Shown: positions 1-5,750 of the stretch, piece after piece
How the letters are laid out: each line of letters starts with the position of its first letter
How positions within the stretch are numbered: position 1 is the stretch's first letter
From: CAWBNS01 sp964445105
GTDB lineage: Bacteria; Chlamydiota; Chlamydiia; Chlamydiales; JAJFMA01
Direction of reading: 5' to 3'
DNA length: 16,358 nucleotides
NCBI GenBank assembly: GCA_964445105.1
Contig: CAYUJS010000043.1
Span: 1-16,358 of the forward strand
Program-made: the position numbers and the translations under genes
The notes under the pieces: generated by a model
Databases searched by the model: none
The model's input: the letters and a program-made list of their open reading frames with translations, nothing else
Told to the model about the DNA's origin: nothing

Positions 1-8
1 CTGGTCAT
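1..8 (-). CDS. 5' end of a leftward gene, cut by the window edge
   Basis: Only an ATG (6-8 on the minus strand) and the next five bases are inside the window, so the product cannot be named. The start is proposed because a GAGGG Shine-Dalgarno sequence (minus strand, 15-19) lies 6 nt upstream of the ATG. A well-spaced promoter (37-65) lies upstream of that, giving a predicted leader of about 20-25 nt. The gene would be co-oriented with the permease ending at 139 but have its own promoter. This is inference from signals alone; without the sequence to the left the reading frame is unproven. Confidence 0.3.
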
Positions 9-36
9 AATTCGCCCTCATTCGTGAAAGGAGCTT

Positions 37-65
37 ATTATAGAGACCGGGATTTATTGGCGCAA
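37..65 (-). promoter_or_regulatory. Sigma-70-type promoter reading out of the left edge
   Basis: On the minus strand there is TTGCGC (60-65), a 17-bp spacer and a perfect TATAAT (37-42). The predicted start of transcription is near position 30. It lies about 75 nt past the permease stop codon and points at the ATG at 6-8. The -35 box matches the consensus in only three positions, but the perfect -10 and optimal spacing make this one of the better promoters in the window. Confidence 0.55.
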
Positions 66-138
66 TGGTTTTTTGTTCCCTTATATTTAGGAGTCAGAAG
101 GAAGTGGTAACTTAAGGCTGCTACTTGTGGCAAGCGCC

Positions 139-2064
139 CTAGCTAACCACAATCAGATCGATTTCCGTAGGCAGTTCCCTATGAACCTCGTTGGCGATAC
201 TGCCGCGAATCAACTGCACGAAACGGTTGACACGGCTCATGCCTAGGATCACGCAGGAAGCTTGTAGCTCTTTCGCGTGCGTGACGATGTTTAACGCTGG
301 GTTGTCGCTGGTGTCGTAGAGGAAGGTGAAGCGCGGTTCCTTAAGGAATTCTAAGGCGTAGTCGAAGATCGCGCAGGCTTCTTCATCCTCAACCCAATGC
401 TGGAGAAGGCCGCGCTGGGCGACGATGCGGCGCTCGCGAATGAATAGGATATACAGGTGCTGCTGGCTGTTTTTTGCTTCCCTGAGCGCAAATTCTAGGC
501 ACTTTCCTAGGCAGCTAACAGCGCAAAGAAGCGGTCCGGTGTGGATATGCCCTTCTTCGGCGTTGAGAGCCAGCGGCGCGGCAGCCAGACGTTCAACAGA
601 AGCCACTTCTTTGGACCGGCCTGCAATAGTTTTAGCGCGAAAGGACCTGACCGCGCTATCCGAGATAGAGATAAAGCCTTCCGAGAGCTGAAGCCCATTT
701 TTTTTATCTTTTTGCTCCAACACCAGGGCACGCATCAACAGACCCAGAGCCATAATGGAGACCACAAACATGCGGGCATGATCTTTCTCGATCACCAATG
801 TGATCTCTATCGCTGCCATGATGAGGAACGTCACGAACATGAAGAGGCGCTCTTTGGCTTTGAGGCTCAAGGAGAAATCAGTGGAAGTCGAGCCTAAGTT
901 GGTAGCGATGGCCCCCACAAACCCCACAGCGTAAAGAGCAGCTAAGGCCTCCATGTCGTGCACAATAAAGAGCACAGCCATAGGCGCAACAGTTGCAAAC
1001 ATCAGGGGGATGTAAGGCACCCCAAACCGGTTCATTTTTTGAAAGTTAAGGGGCAGCTGACCATCGTCAGACATCACAAAAAGCAGCGAATTTAGAGCGA
1101 CAATCGCTGTATTCACCGCGGACAGGAGGAGAAGGGCAAAAGCGACGCTTATAACCACACCAAACATCTTTCCTAATGCCGGCCCGACTAAATTCCCAGC
1201 AAAGGTCTCGCCCATGTAACGCAGCATCGAATCGCGGACGTCTGAGTAGCCCGGGGCCGAAATTTGCTCTCCCTGCATGTGCAAGCCAGGAAGCGCATTG
1301 ACAGCGAAGCTGAACAGGGCGGTAAACAACGCTACCTCTATCATGACGATCACGAGGGCAGGCGTGGAGGTACGGACAACCGAGGGGTTTGCTTGAGAGC
1401 TCCCCTCGTCCAAGCACATGACGCCGGTCGTGTTGGCGATAGCTTCGATGCCCGAAAGGGCTACGATAACCCCCACAAAGTTGATCCAATTGGTTTTCAG
1501 TCCCTCCTGCAGAGGCTGCACCGATTGAGCGGCTTCAGCAACATGAAAGAGGGAAAGCCCGCCTAAGACAAAGACGATACCAGCACAAGAAACTGCGATG
1601 ATCAGCGCCAGGTTCCCCGTATGGCGAGGGCCGAAGTAGTTCAACATCCCGACAACACCAATAGTGAGCAAAGCCCAGGTTTCCGGATGATCCACTCCTA
1701 GATAACAGAAGGCAGAAAGCGCACTCAGCGCAGCGGTCACAACGTAGTCCGCAATGAGAAAGAAGCCACCCACCAGCGCCAGCACTTCAGAGCGATGCCT
1801 TACGCTCGCGTAGACGCCTCCTCCGTTAGGATAGTACTTACAAATGAGGATGTAGTTTAAGCCAACAAGCAGGATGAGAAGGCTTGCGCATAAAATGAGC
1901 CAAAACGAGCTATGGCCAGCGACGGCAAAGGCTAGCCCAATTACGTAAGCCTTGCTTGTGCCCCAGTCGCCATAAAGGATAGCTGCTGCTTGCCAACTAT
2001 TCACGTTGCGGGGTCGTTCGGCGTGTAAGATTGATGCATGGTACATGGAGCCCAACATAAACAT
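139..2064 (-). CDS. APC-superfamily permease with C-terminal universal-stress-protein-like domain
   Basis: The 641-aa product is an inner-membrane transporter. Residues about 27-450 contain roughly twelve hydrophobic segments (for example 27-50, 52-76, 94-121, 150-172, 193-211, 232-258, 299-330, 350-390, 405-447), as in amino-acid/polyamine/organocation permeases. The first segment holds YGDWGTSKAY (31-40), which resembles the N-terminal YGDxGTSPLY signature of KUP potassium permeases, themselves APC-superfamily members. The substrate is therefore open: amino acid or cation. After a linker (450-505) comes a soluble domain (about 508-641) with USP-like alternating beta-alpha pattern. It ends in G608-MS-R611-9 residues-G621-S622, a variant of the nucleotide-binding G-2X-G-9X-G-S/T motif with Arg at the second Gly. 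The start is uncertain: Met1 (2064), Met3 (2058) and Met7 (2046) are all possible, and an AGAG about 9 nt upstream of Met3 favours 2058. The gene is divergent from the gene at 2238. Confidence 0.85.
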   Translation of the reverse strand: MFMLGSMYHASILHAERPRNVNSWQAAAILYGDWGTSKAYVIGLAFAVAGHSSFWLILCASLLILLVGLNYILICKYYPNGGGVYASVRHRSEVLALVGGFFLIADYVVTAALSALSAFCYLGVDHPETWALLTIGVVGMLNYFGPRHTGNLALIIAVSCAGIVFVLGGLSLFHVAEAAQSVQPLQEGLKTNWINFVGVIVALSGIEAIANTTGVMCLDEGSSQANPSVVRTSTPALVIVMIEVALFTALFSFAVNALPGLHMQGEQISAPGYSDVRDSMLRYMGETFAGNLVGPALGKMFGVVISVAFALLLLSAVNTAIVALNSLLFVMSDDGQLPLNFQKMNRFGVPYIPLMFATVAPMAVLFIVHDMEALAALYAVGFVGAIATNLGSTSTDFSLSLKAKERLFMFVTFLIMAAIEITLVIEKDHARMFVVSIMALGLLMRALVLEQKDKKNGLQLSEGFISISDSAVRSFRAKTIAGRSKEVASVERLAAAPLALNAEEGHIHTGPLLCAVSCLGKCLEFALREAKNSQQHLYILFIRERRIVAQRGLLQHWVEDEEACAIFDYALEFLKEPRFTFLYDTSDNPALNIVTHAKELQASCVILGMSRVNRFVQLIRGSIANEVHRELPTEIDLIVVS

Positions 2065-2094
2065 TTTCTCTAAAATTTCAATTTTTTTTAGCAG

Positions 2095-2117
2095 TGCGGC
2101 GAATATTTACTGCCGCA
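2095..2117. promoter_or_regulatory. Inverted repeat, candidate operator between divergent genes
   Basis: TGCGGC (2095-2100) and GCCGCA (2112-2117) form a perfect 6-bp inverted repeat around an 11-nt A+T-rich centre. It overlaps the proposed -10 box of the permease promoter (2114-2119) and lies about 30 bp upstream of the -10 of the rightward gene. The position fits a repressor or activator site controlling one or both genes. The same sequence could form a hairpin in the permease leader. No regulator gene is visible nearby, so the role is inferred. Confidence 0.3.
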
Positions 2118-2142
2118 TATTTGCTAGCCATTCCAATGTAAA
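2114..2142 (-). promoter_or_regulatory. Candidate promoter of the permease gene
   Basis: On the minus strand TTTACA (2137-2142, five of six -35 matches) is followed by a 17-bp spacer and TATGCG (2114-2119, a weak -10). Transcription would begin near 2107, giving a leader of about 45-50 nt to the permease start. The weak -10 overlaps an inverted repeat, which would suit a regulated promoter. Confidence 0.35.
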
Positions 2143-2144
2143 TA

Positions 2145-2153
2145 TGTTATAAT
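2145..2153 (+). promoter_or_regulatory. Extended -10 promoter of the rightward hypothetical gene
   Basis: The sequence TGTTATAAT combines a perfect TATAAT (2148-2153) with an upstream TG at the extended -10 position. There is no good -35 hexamer at 16-18 bp, which is typical of extended -10 promoters. The predicted start is near 2160, leaving a leader of about 78 nt before the ATG at 2238. Confidence 0.5.
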
Positions 2154-2237
2154 AGGTCTTTTGAAGGGCAAGGTTGGCTCTTATTAAATAACGGATGTTT
2201 TCACAAAACAGACCTGAAGAAAAATGGGGTTATTGGC

Positions 2238-3254
2238 ATGTCTAACACAACTATCACGGGCGTAGAAAATTACCGGGCTAATTTAACTAGATCGGAGCCC
2301 GCTGGCCCCGCGCTAGCCAAGGGGTACAAGCCTTGGGATAGCCTCTCCATGTCTGTCGGAGCTGCTTTTCACTCAAACGGCGAAGGGCAACTCATTTCGC
2401 TCGGTACGGTGGGTAACGTACAAGCCTTTGTAACTGTACCCAAAACGATCTTCGAGTACTACCCCCCTTGGATGAAACAACACAACCAAGAGATGGACCT
2501 CAAGCGGTGGGAAGAGCTTGCTCAGATTCATAAAGTAGAATTGGAAGAGACTGGCGGCCAAGAGACAAAAATATTCTTTGAGCTCGTCAAGATCGTTGCG
2601 GCCATGACCGCAGGAGGCGCAGCGGCTTTGACGCTTGTTAATGATCGTTATCGCATCATCTTGCAAGATGGAGTAATCACCGCTGAGATAGTTGAAAACC
2701 GGGGGGTGAGTAGATCTTCGGAAAGCACCCCAGGCTTAAAGCCCGAAAACGAGCAGAAAGAGCGGATCAAACAAAAAATCGCCGAAAAGATAGTGCAAGG
2801 CCTGTTCTTGCCGGCAACCATCGTGCGCTTTGCGGCTGGCGGTCTGTTGCGGATTGTAGATGCCGTCGGCAACGGTTTAGAGTTGGTCTGGCAGAGCGCT
2901 CAACCTGTACTGGCTCCTTTAGGCAGTGCCATAGCGATGGTATTTCAAGGAGCCAGACGCGTGTTGCAGCCGCTGATAAATTTTCTACAAACACACACAA
3001 AACCTATGCGTGCGCGGGAAGATGCGGCCCTTGCCGTGCGCTGGGTGCTCAAGAGTGCCGATCTTTTGGCAGGAGCGCTAGGGCCTAAATGGGTCGGCAG
3101 AACAATCGCTAAGTTGGCCGTAGGCCCGGCCGGAGCTTGCGCGGAATTTGTGCAACGCGTCTGCAAACCCCCGCTTACCTGGCTAGCGGACAAAGCCACG
3201 CAACTCATCGACGCGCTGGTTGGCTTGATCGCCCGGTTTACTCAAAAAACGTAA
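2238..3254 (+). CDS. Hypothetical protein with amphipathic-helix repeats in its C-terminal half
   Basis: I do not recognise this 338-aa protein. There is no cleavable signal peptide; residues 1-30 are rich in Ser, Thr and Asn, as in some type III secreted chlamydial proteins, but that is weak evidence. Residues 113-134 form one Ala/Gly-rich hydrophobic stretch. A charged linker (about 152-182) leads into residues 185-335, a series of amphipathic or mildly hydrophobic helices. Within these, residues 217-228 and 235-246 align at 18-residue spacing (V-W/F-Q-S/G-A-Q/R-P/R-V-L-A/Q-P-L), with a looser third copy near 304-316. This suggests membrane-surface association. The ATG is preceded by GGGG 8 nt upstream, a modest ribosome-binding site. 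The gene has its own extended -10 promoter and points the same way as the orphan at 3605, 350 bases downstream. Confidence 0.7.
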   Translation: MSNTTITGVENYRANLTRSEPAGPALAKGYKPWDSLSMSVGAAFHSNGEGQLISLGTVGNVQAFVTVPKTIFEYYPPWMKQHNQEMDLKRWEELAQIHKVELEETGGQETKIFFELVKIVAAMTAGGAAALTLVNDRYRIILQDGVITAEIVENRGVSRSSESTPGLKPENEQKERIKQKIAEKIVQGLFLPATIVRFAAGGLLRIVDAVGNGLELVWQSAQPVLAPLGSAIAMVFQGARRVLQPLINFLQTHTKPMRAREDAALAVRWVLKSADLLAGALGPKWVGRTIAKLAVGPAGACAEFVQRVCKPPLTWLADKATQLIDALVGLIARFTQKT

Positions 3255-3604
3255 TCTTTTGAGCATAGGTTAAAACGGAGCATAGCTGGGCGAGCCGGAC
3301 CAGATCCCGTCCACCAAGCCACAGCTCGGTGGTAATGCCTCAGAGCATAAGCCCTGAGAAGATTGTATGCTCGCTGAAGCCTCCACCAGATGAGCGCTCG
3401 ACCCTTTCTTCATCAAGACCGATCTAGCAAGCTTTAGTTCTACGTCCCCGCCCAATTCTTGGCGGCCCTTGGTGGAGAATTTTTGGAAAATCGGCCTGCG
3501 CAAAATACTGGCTTTATTGTCGCTGGCCCGCCAGACTGGTTGTGTCAGGCCACCAACGCGGTTTAGGCATTACAGCACAAAAAACCTAACAAGAGAGCCG
3601 TATT
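3255..3604. other. 350-base gap between two orphan genes
   Basis: No gene is convincing here. There are short inverted repeats: a 5-bp CCGCC/GGCGG hairpin near 3449-3465, and TCCACCAAG (3310-3318) with its exact complement CTTGGTGGA (3468-3476). None is followed by a T-tract, so no terminator can be called for the upstream gene. No well-spaced promoter for the gene at 3605 is evident. A 77-codon minus-strand frame from a TTG lacks a ribosome-binding site and was not accepted. Confidence 0.5.
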
Positions 3605-4150
3605 ATGCATCCTTTCCCTAGCTCCACCTTGCGTCCAATTGATATGGACGATTTATTAGCAAGGCTCCACGAACGCGTCGAGCCCGTTCTCAGTAAAGTG
3701 TCAGCAAAAATCGATGGTTATAGCAGCACAGAGCTGCAGAGGATCGCGGCGGCCTCCGCGGACCTCTACGAAAAGATTGCGCCCAATTTGAAGAAAGAAG
3801 GCTGTACAGAAGAGCAAATCATCGAAAGCACAACATGGTGTTTGGCTCGCAAGGAAGTGATTGAGCCCACAAAAAAAGAGATCGCAAAGATCTTTGAAGC
3901 TCTTCCCCTTGAAGATCCTCAAGTTAAGAATTTACTAGAGAAGCGCTTGCCAATTACACCAAACTACTACACGCGTATAATGGAGGGTGAATTCATGGTG
4001 AAGCATAGGTACGCACCGCTCCAAGAGCAAATGATCGAGCGCTTGGAGCCCTATGTCAAAGAGGCCCTCGCTCCCCCCGCTGCGAGGAACATTGCGAACG
4101 GCTTTAGCATCACCCATTTATTGAGAGCCTGGTGCTTTGGCGTAGTTTAG
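3605..4150 (+). CDS. Hypothetical all-helical protein
   Basis: I do not recognise this 181-aa product. It is hydrophilic and charged, with helices predicted by eye at about 13-55, 60-75, 78-102, 106-115 and 128-155. It has no signal peptide and no transmembrane segment; only the last 15 residues are hydrophobic. Cysteines at 66, 78 and 177 form no metal-binding pattern. The start is well supported: AAGAGAG ends 7 nt before the ATG. The gene is co-directional with the orphan at 2238 but separated by 350 bases, so co-transcription is possible but unproven. A terminator at 4409-4432 may end its transcript after a 3' leader of about 260 nt. Function unknown. Confidence 0.7.
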   Translation: MHPFPSSTLRPIDMDDLLARLHERVEPVLSKVSAKIDGYSSTELQRIAAASADLYEKIAPNLKKEGCTEEQIIESTTWCLARKEVIEPTKKEIAKIFEALPLEDPQVKNLLEKRLPITPNYYTRIMEGEFMVKHRYAPLQEQMIERLEPYVKEALAPPAARNIANGFSITHLLRAWCFGVV

Positions 4151-4455
4151 AGGGACATTGGAAAACCCCTACTGTCGCTCACGTAGCGTCTTCATCAAGG
4201 CTTTGCGTCATTCAAATCAGCCGAAAAAAGCAAAAAGACAAATAATTTTAAAAAACCTATTTTTGCATGTTATCAAATATTAGAAATACTTGACAAAAAC
4301 GAATATAAAAATACCAACGCTTAAGCTTGGAGAGCAAAAACCTAAAAATGGCAGCTGGTTTAGTTTGCGACGAATTCGCCTTGAGCAGAATGAGGCTGAT
4401 GCCACTCGGAAGCCAGGCGGCTTCTTTTTCTTAGTGGGAGCCGCTGACTTTTCAG
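4151..4455. other. 305-base convergent gap with a lone promoter-like box and a terminator
   Basis: The gap separates two convergent genes. It is A+T-rich from about 4225 to 4320. It holds a perfect TTGACA (4290-4295) whose best -10 partner, TACCAA at 16 bp, is poor, and a strong plus-strand terminator at 4409-4432. A TTG-started frame from 4290 runs through the terminator and into the neighbouring gene on the other strand, so I do not call it. Either the terminator serves the gene ending at 4150 or the segment yields a small RNA of about 100 nt. Confidence 0.45.
4409..4432 (+). terminator. Intrinsic terminator, plus strand
   Basis: GAAGCC (4409-4414), loop AGGC, and GGCTTC (4419-4424) make a perfect 6-bp stem, followed at once by TTTTTCTT. 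The T-tract exists only in the plus direction, so it does not serve the minus-strand gene that stops at 4456. The nearest plus-strand gene ends 259 nt upstream. Confidence 0.75.
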
Positions 4456-5136
4456 TTAATATTTGCCGAGCCTATCGAACGCCAGTTCAACGTCATCGCT
4501 CTCCATAAAACCGATCATATTTTCATAGGTCAGTCTGAACATCGTTTTTCTTTCTTGCGCCTGCCTGTCACTGGGTTGGTCATCGTAAAGATAGATCCCG
4601 GAAAAGTAGCACGAGCCATTTTCTTCGATCACACTATTTAGAGCTGCAAACGCGCCAGGTTGCACCTCGCCGTTCGGCAGGACAACAGATTCTTCTATAA
4701 AAATGACAGCGTCAGACGCGGCATCAACCAGCACATGTTCCTGCACGATTGGCCCTTCGGCAATCACGATTCGCCTCGCAAACCCTAAATTTCTGGGCCC
4801 GATAAACTCACAATTTTTGATAACTGGGACAAACCTGTGGGCCTCTTGAGCTTTAATGTGCATTACCTTAGCGAACGTTTTAGCATGTTCGGCGCTTAGA
4901 AGCGGATACTTGAAACGAAATTGGTGGCAACAATCTTGAACCCCATGAAGAAAGGACGCCATGGTTGCAAATGTCTCTACAACCCGATCACTTTTTGCCC
5001 TCATTTCGCCAAACGGATTGGAGGCGTACGCGCGCTGCGGCGCTATATAGACAAAGGGCGAGCTCTCAGCATCACCCAAAGCAGCTTGACCGGCTGCAAA
5101 TGCATTAACCTGAAGGCAGAAGCCATCTAAATTCAT
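4456..5136 (-). CDS. SRPBCC-fold AtaL-like (DUF1857-type) protein with N-terminal extension
   Basis: The 226-aa product is probably a soluble hydrophobic-ligand-binding-fold protein. Residues about 82-215 follow the pattern I know from AtaL-like/DUF1857 proteins. A helix contains AEHAKTF (82-88), and IKAQEAHRFVPVIKNCEF (94-111) matches the family's KAxxPxxFVPxIxxCxVL segment. Next come a strand with an Arg pair (121-122), a VQEHVLVD segment (131-138), and a final Phe-Arg-Leu-Thr-Tyr strand (200-204). The first 80 residues have no recognised domain and are unusual, since family members are usually about 150 aa. AtaL itself acts in fungal epidithiodiketopiperazine synthesis; most bacterial homologues are uncharacterised, so I do not assign a reaction. 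The start is supported only by a weak GGG 6 nt upstream. Promoter elements lie at 5173-5234. The gene stands alone, convergent with the gene ending at 4150. Confidence 0.6.
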   Translation of the reverse strand: MNLDGFCLQVNAFAAGQAALGDAESSPFVYIAPQRAYASNPFGEMRAKSDRVVETFATMASFLHGVQDCCHQFRFKYPLLSAEHAKTFAKVMHIKAQEAHRFVPVIKNCEFIGPRNLGFARRIVIAEGPIVQEHVLVDAASDAVIFIEESVVLPNGEVQPGAFAALNSVIEENGSCYFSGIYLYDDQPSDRQAQERKTMFRLTYENMIGFMESDDVELAFDRLGKY

Positions 5137-5172
5137 AATAAACCCATGTAAGACACCATAAACGACTGTCGT

Positions 5173-5234
5173 AGCATATCCGAATCGATTGAGTCAATGT
5201 CAATATTATAGGGTTAATGCAGTAGTTGCACCAA
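5173..5234 (-). promoter_or_regulatory. Overlapping promoter candidates of the AtaL-like gene
   Basis: Two arrangements are visible on the minus strand. The first is TTGGTG (5229-5234), an 18-bp spacer and a perfect TATAAT (5205-5210). The second is a perfect TTGACA (5198-5203), a 19-bp spacer and TATGCT (5173-5178). They would start transcripts about 60 and 30 nt ahead of the ATG at 5136. Either or both could be used; the first has the better -10, the second the better -35. Confidence 0.5.
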
Positions 5235-5516
5235 CAAGGCCCCGCGCTCAAGCAAACGGCTGCAACCATTGCTTGCCCGTGCTCCCCACCATTGGCGTTT
5301 TACCCCTGCTTGGCTCGCAAGGCTGACGGTGGACCAGACTCTAAAGCTCCGTGGATAGGATGTCTGATGAACTGAATTTTGCGAGCGGATCGAGCGGAGT
5401 TAGTCCAGACTCCAGCTGGCGCCAAACTGAACTTGTCTTAAAAGTCTCGATTTATTGGAACCGAATATGCTAGGCTGGGGCAGTGAATTCGTAGTTGTCA
5501 ATAGCTGAGGCCTACA

Positions 5517-5738
5517 ATGTTTTCTGTTGGCGGGTGTGCTTACTGCTTAGCGTGCTTTTCTTTGTCGCTTTGTAGGCAAAAACCGGCGATGCGCCTGCGC
5601 TTTTTTGCTCCGCCATTTTTTTTCAACAACCGTCTATGGATATTGGTACAGGGCTTTTCAGGCTCTAGTTTGAAGTCGATTTCCGACCCATTTACGGGCA
5701 GAGCTGTCAGTTATTTTTATCGAAACCGGAAGAGGTAG
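5517..5738 (+). CDS. Possible small upstream ORF, 73 codons
   Basis: This frame begins with ATG, preceded at 6 nt by GAGG (5507-5510), and ends 12 nt before the start of the AAA-ATPase-like gene. Its stop overlaps that gene's AGAGGTAGG ribosome-binding region, an arrangement suited to translational coupling. The N-terminus is hydrophobic and Cys-rich (Cys 7, 10, 13 and 19); the rest is basic and rich in Phe and Ser. It resembles no family I know and its amino-acid usage could be that of random sequence, so it may not be a real gene. Confidence 0.2.
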   Translation: MFSVGGCAYCLACFSLSLCRQKPAMRLRFFAPPFFFNNRLWILVQGFSGSSLKSISDPFTGRAVSYFYRNRKR

Positions 5739-5750
5739 GCGAAAAAAGAG

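Larger units (their letters stand above)
5137..5750. other. 614-base gap with minus-strand promoters, a small ORF and inverted repeats
   Basis: The gap lies between divergent genes. Its left end holds promoter elements for the minus-strand gene. A perfect 7-bp inverted repeat, CAAGCAA (5249-5255) and TTGCTTG (5269-5275), follows; it has no T-tract on either side. GGAGT/ACTCC forms a small hairpin near 5395-5412. The eight bases CCAGACTC occur at 5334-5341 and again at 5405-5412. The right end holds a 73-codon frame (5517-5738). I found no clear promoter for the gene at 5751. A decayed gene is possible, but no recognisable protein remnant is visible. Confidence 0.45.

Noticed and set aside
1067..1489. 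140-codon minus-strand frame in the permease gene
   Set aside because: It overlaps the permease in another frame; its His/Arg/Cys-rich composition is typical of out-of-frame translation.
3310..3476. Nine-base inverted repeat TCCACCAAG / CTTGGTGGA, 149 bases apart
   Set aside because: The match is perfect but short and widely spaced, with no T-tract, target duplication or transposase; chance is a sufficient explanation.
3270..3503. 77-codon minus-strand frame in the gap between the two orphan genes
   Set aside because: It starts at a TTG without a ribosome-binding site and shows no family resemblance.
4290..4508. 72-codon plus-strand frame from a TTG
   Set aside because: The frame reads through the terminator at 4409-4432 and into the antisense of the neighbouring gene, has no ribosome-binding site, and its TTG is part of the TTGACA box.
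5580..5615. G+C-rich segment followed by six T, resembling a terminator
   Set aside because: The best stem is GGCG/CGCC with a 3-nt loop, and it does not abut the T-run; no transcript is known to end there.
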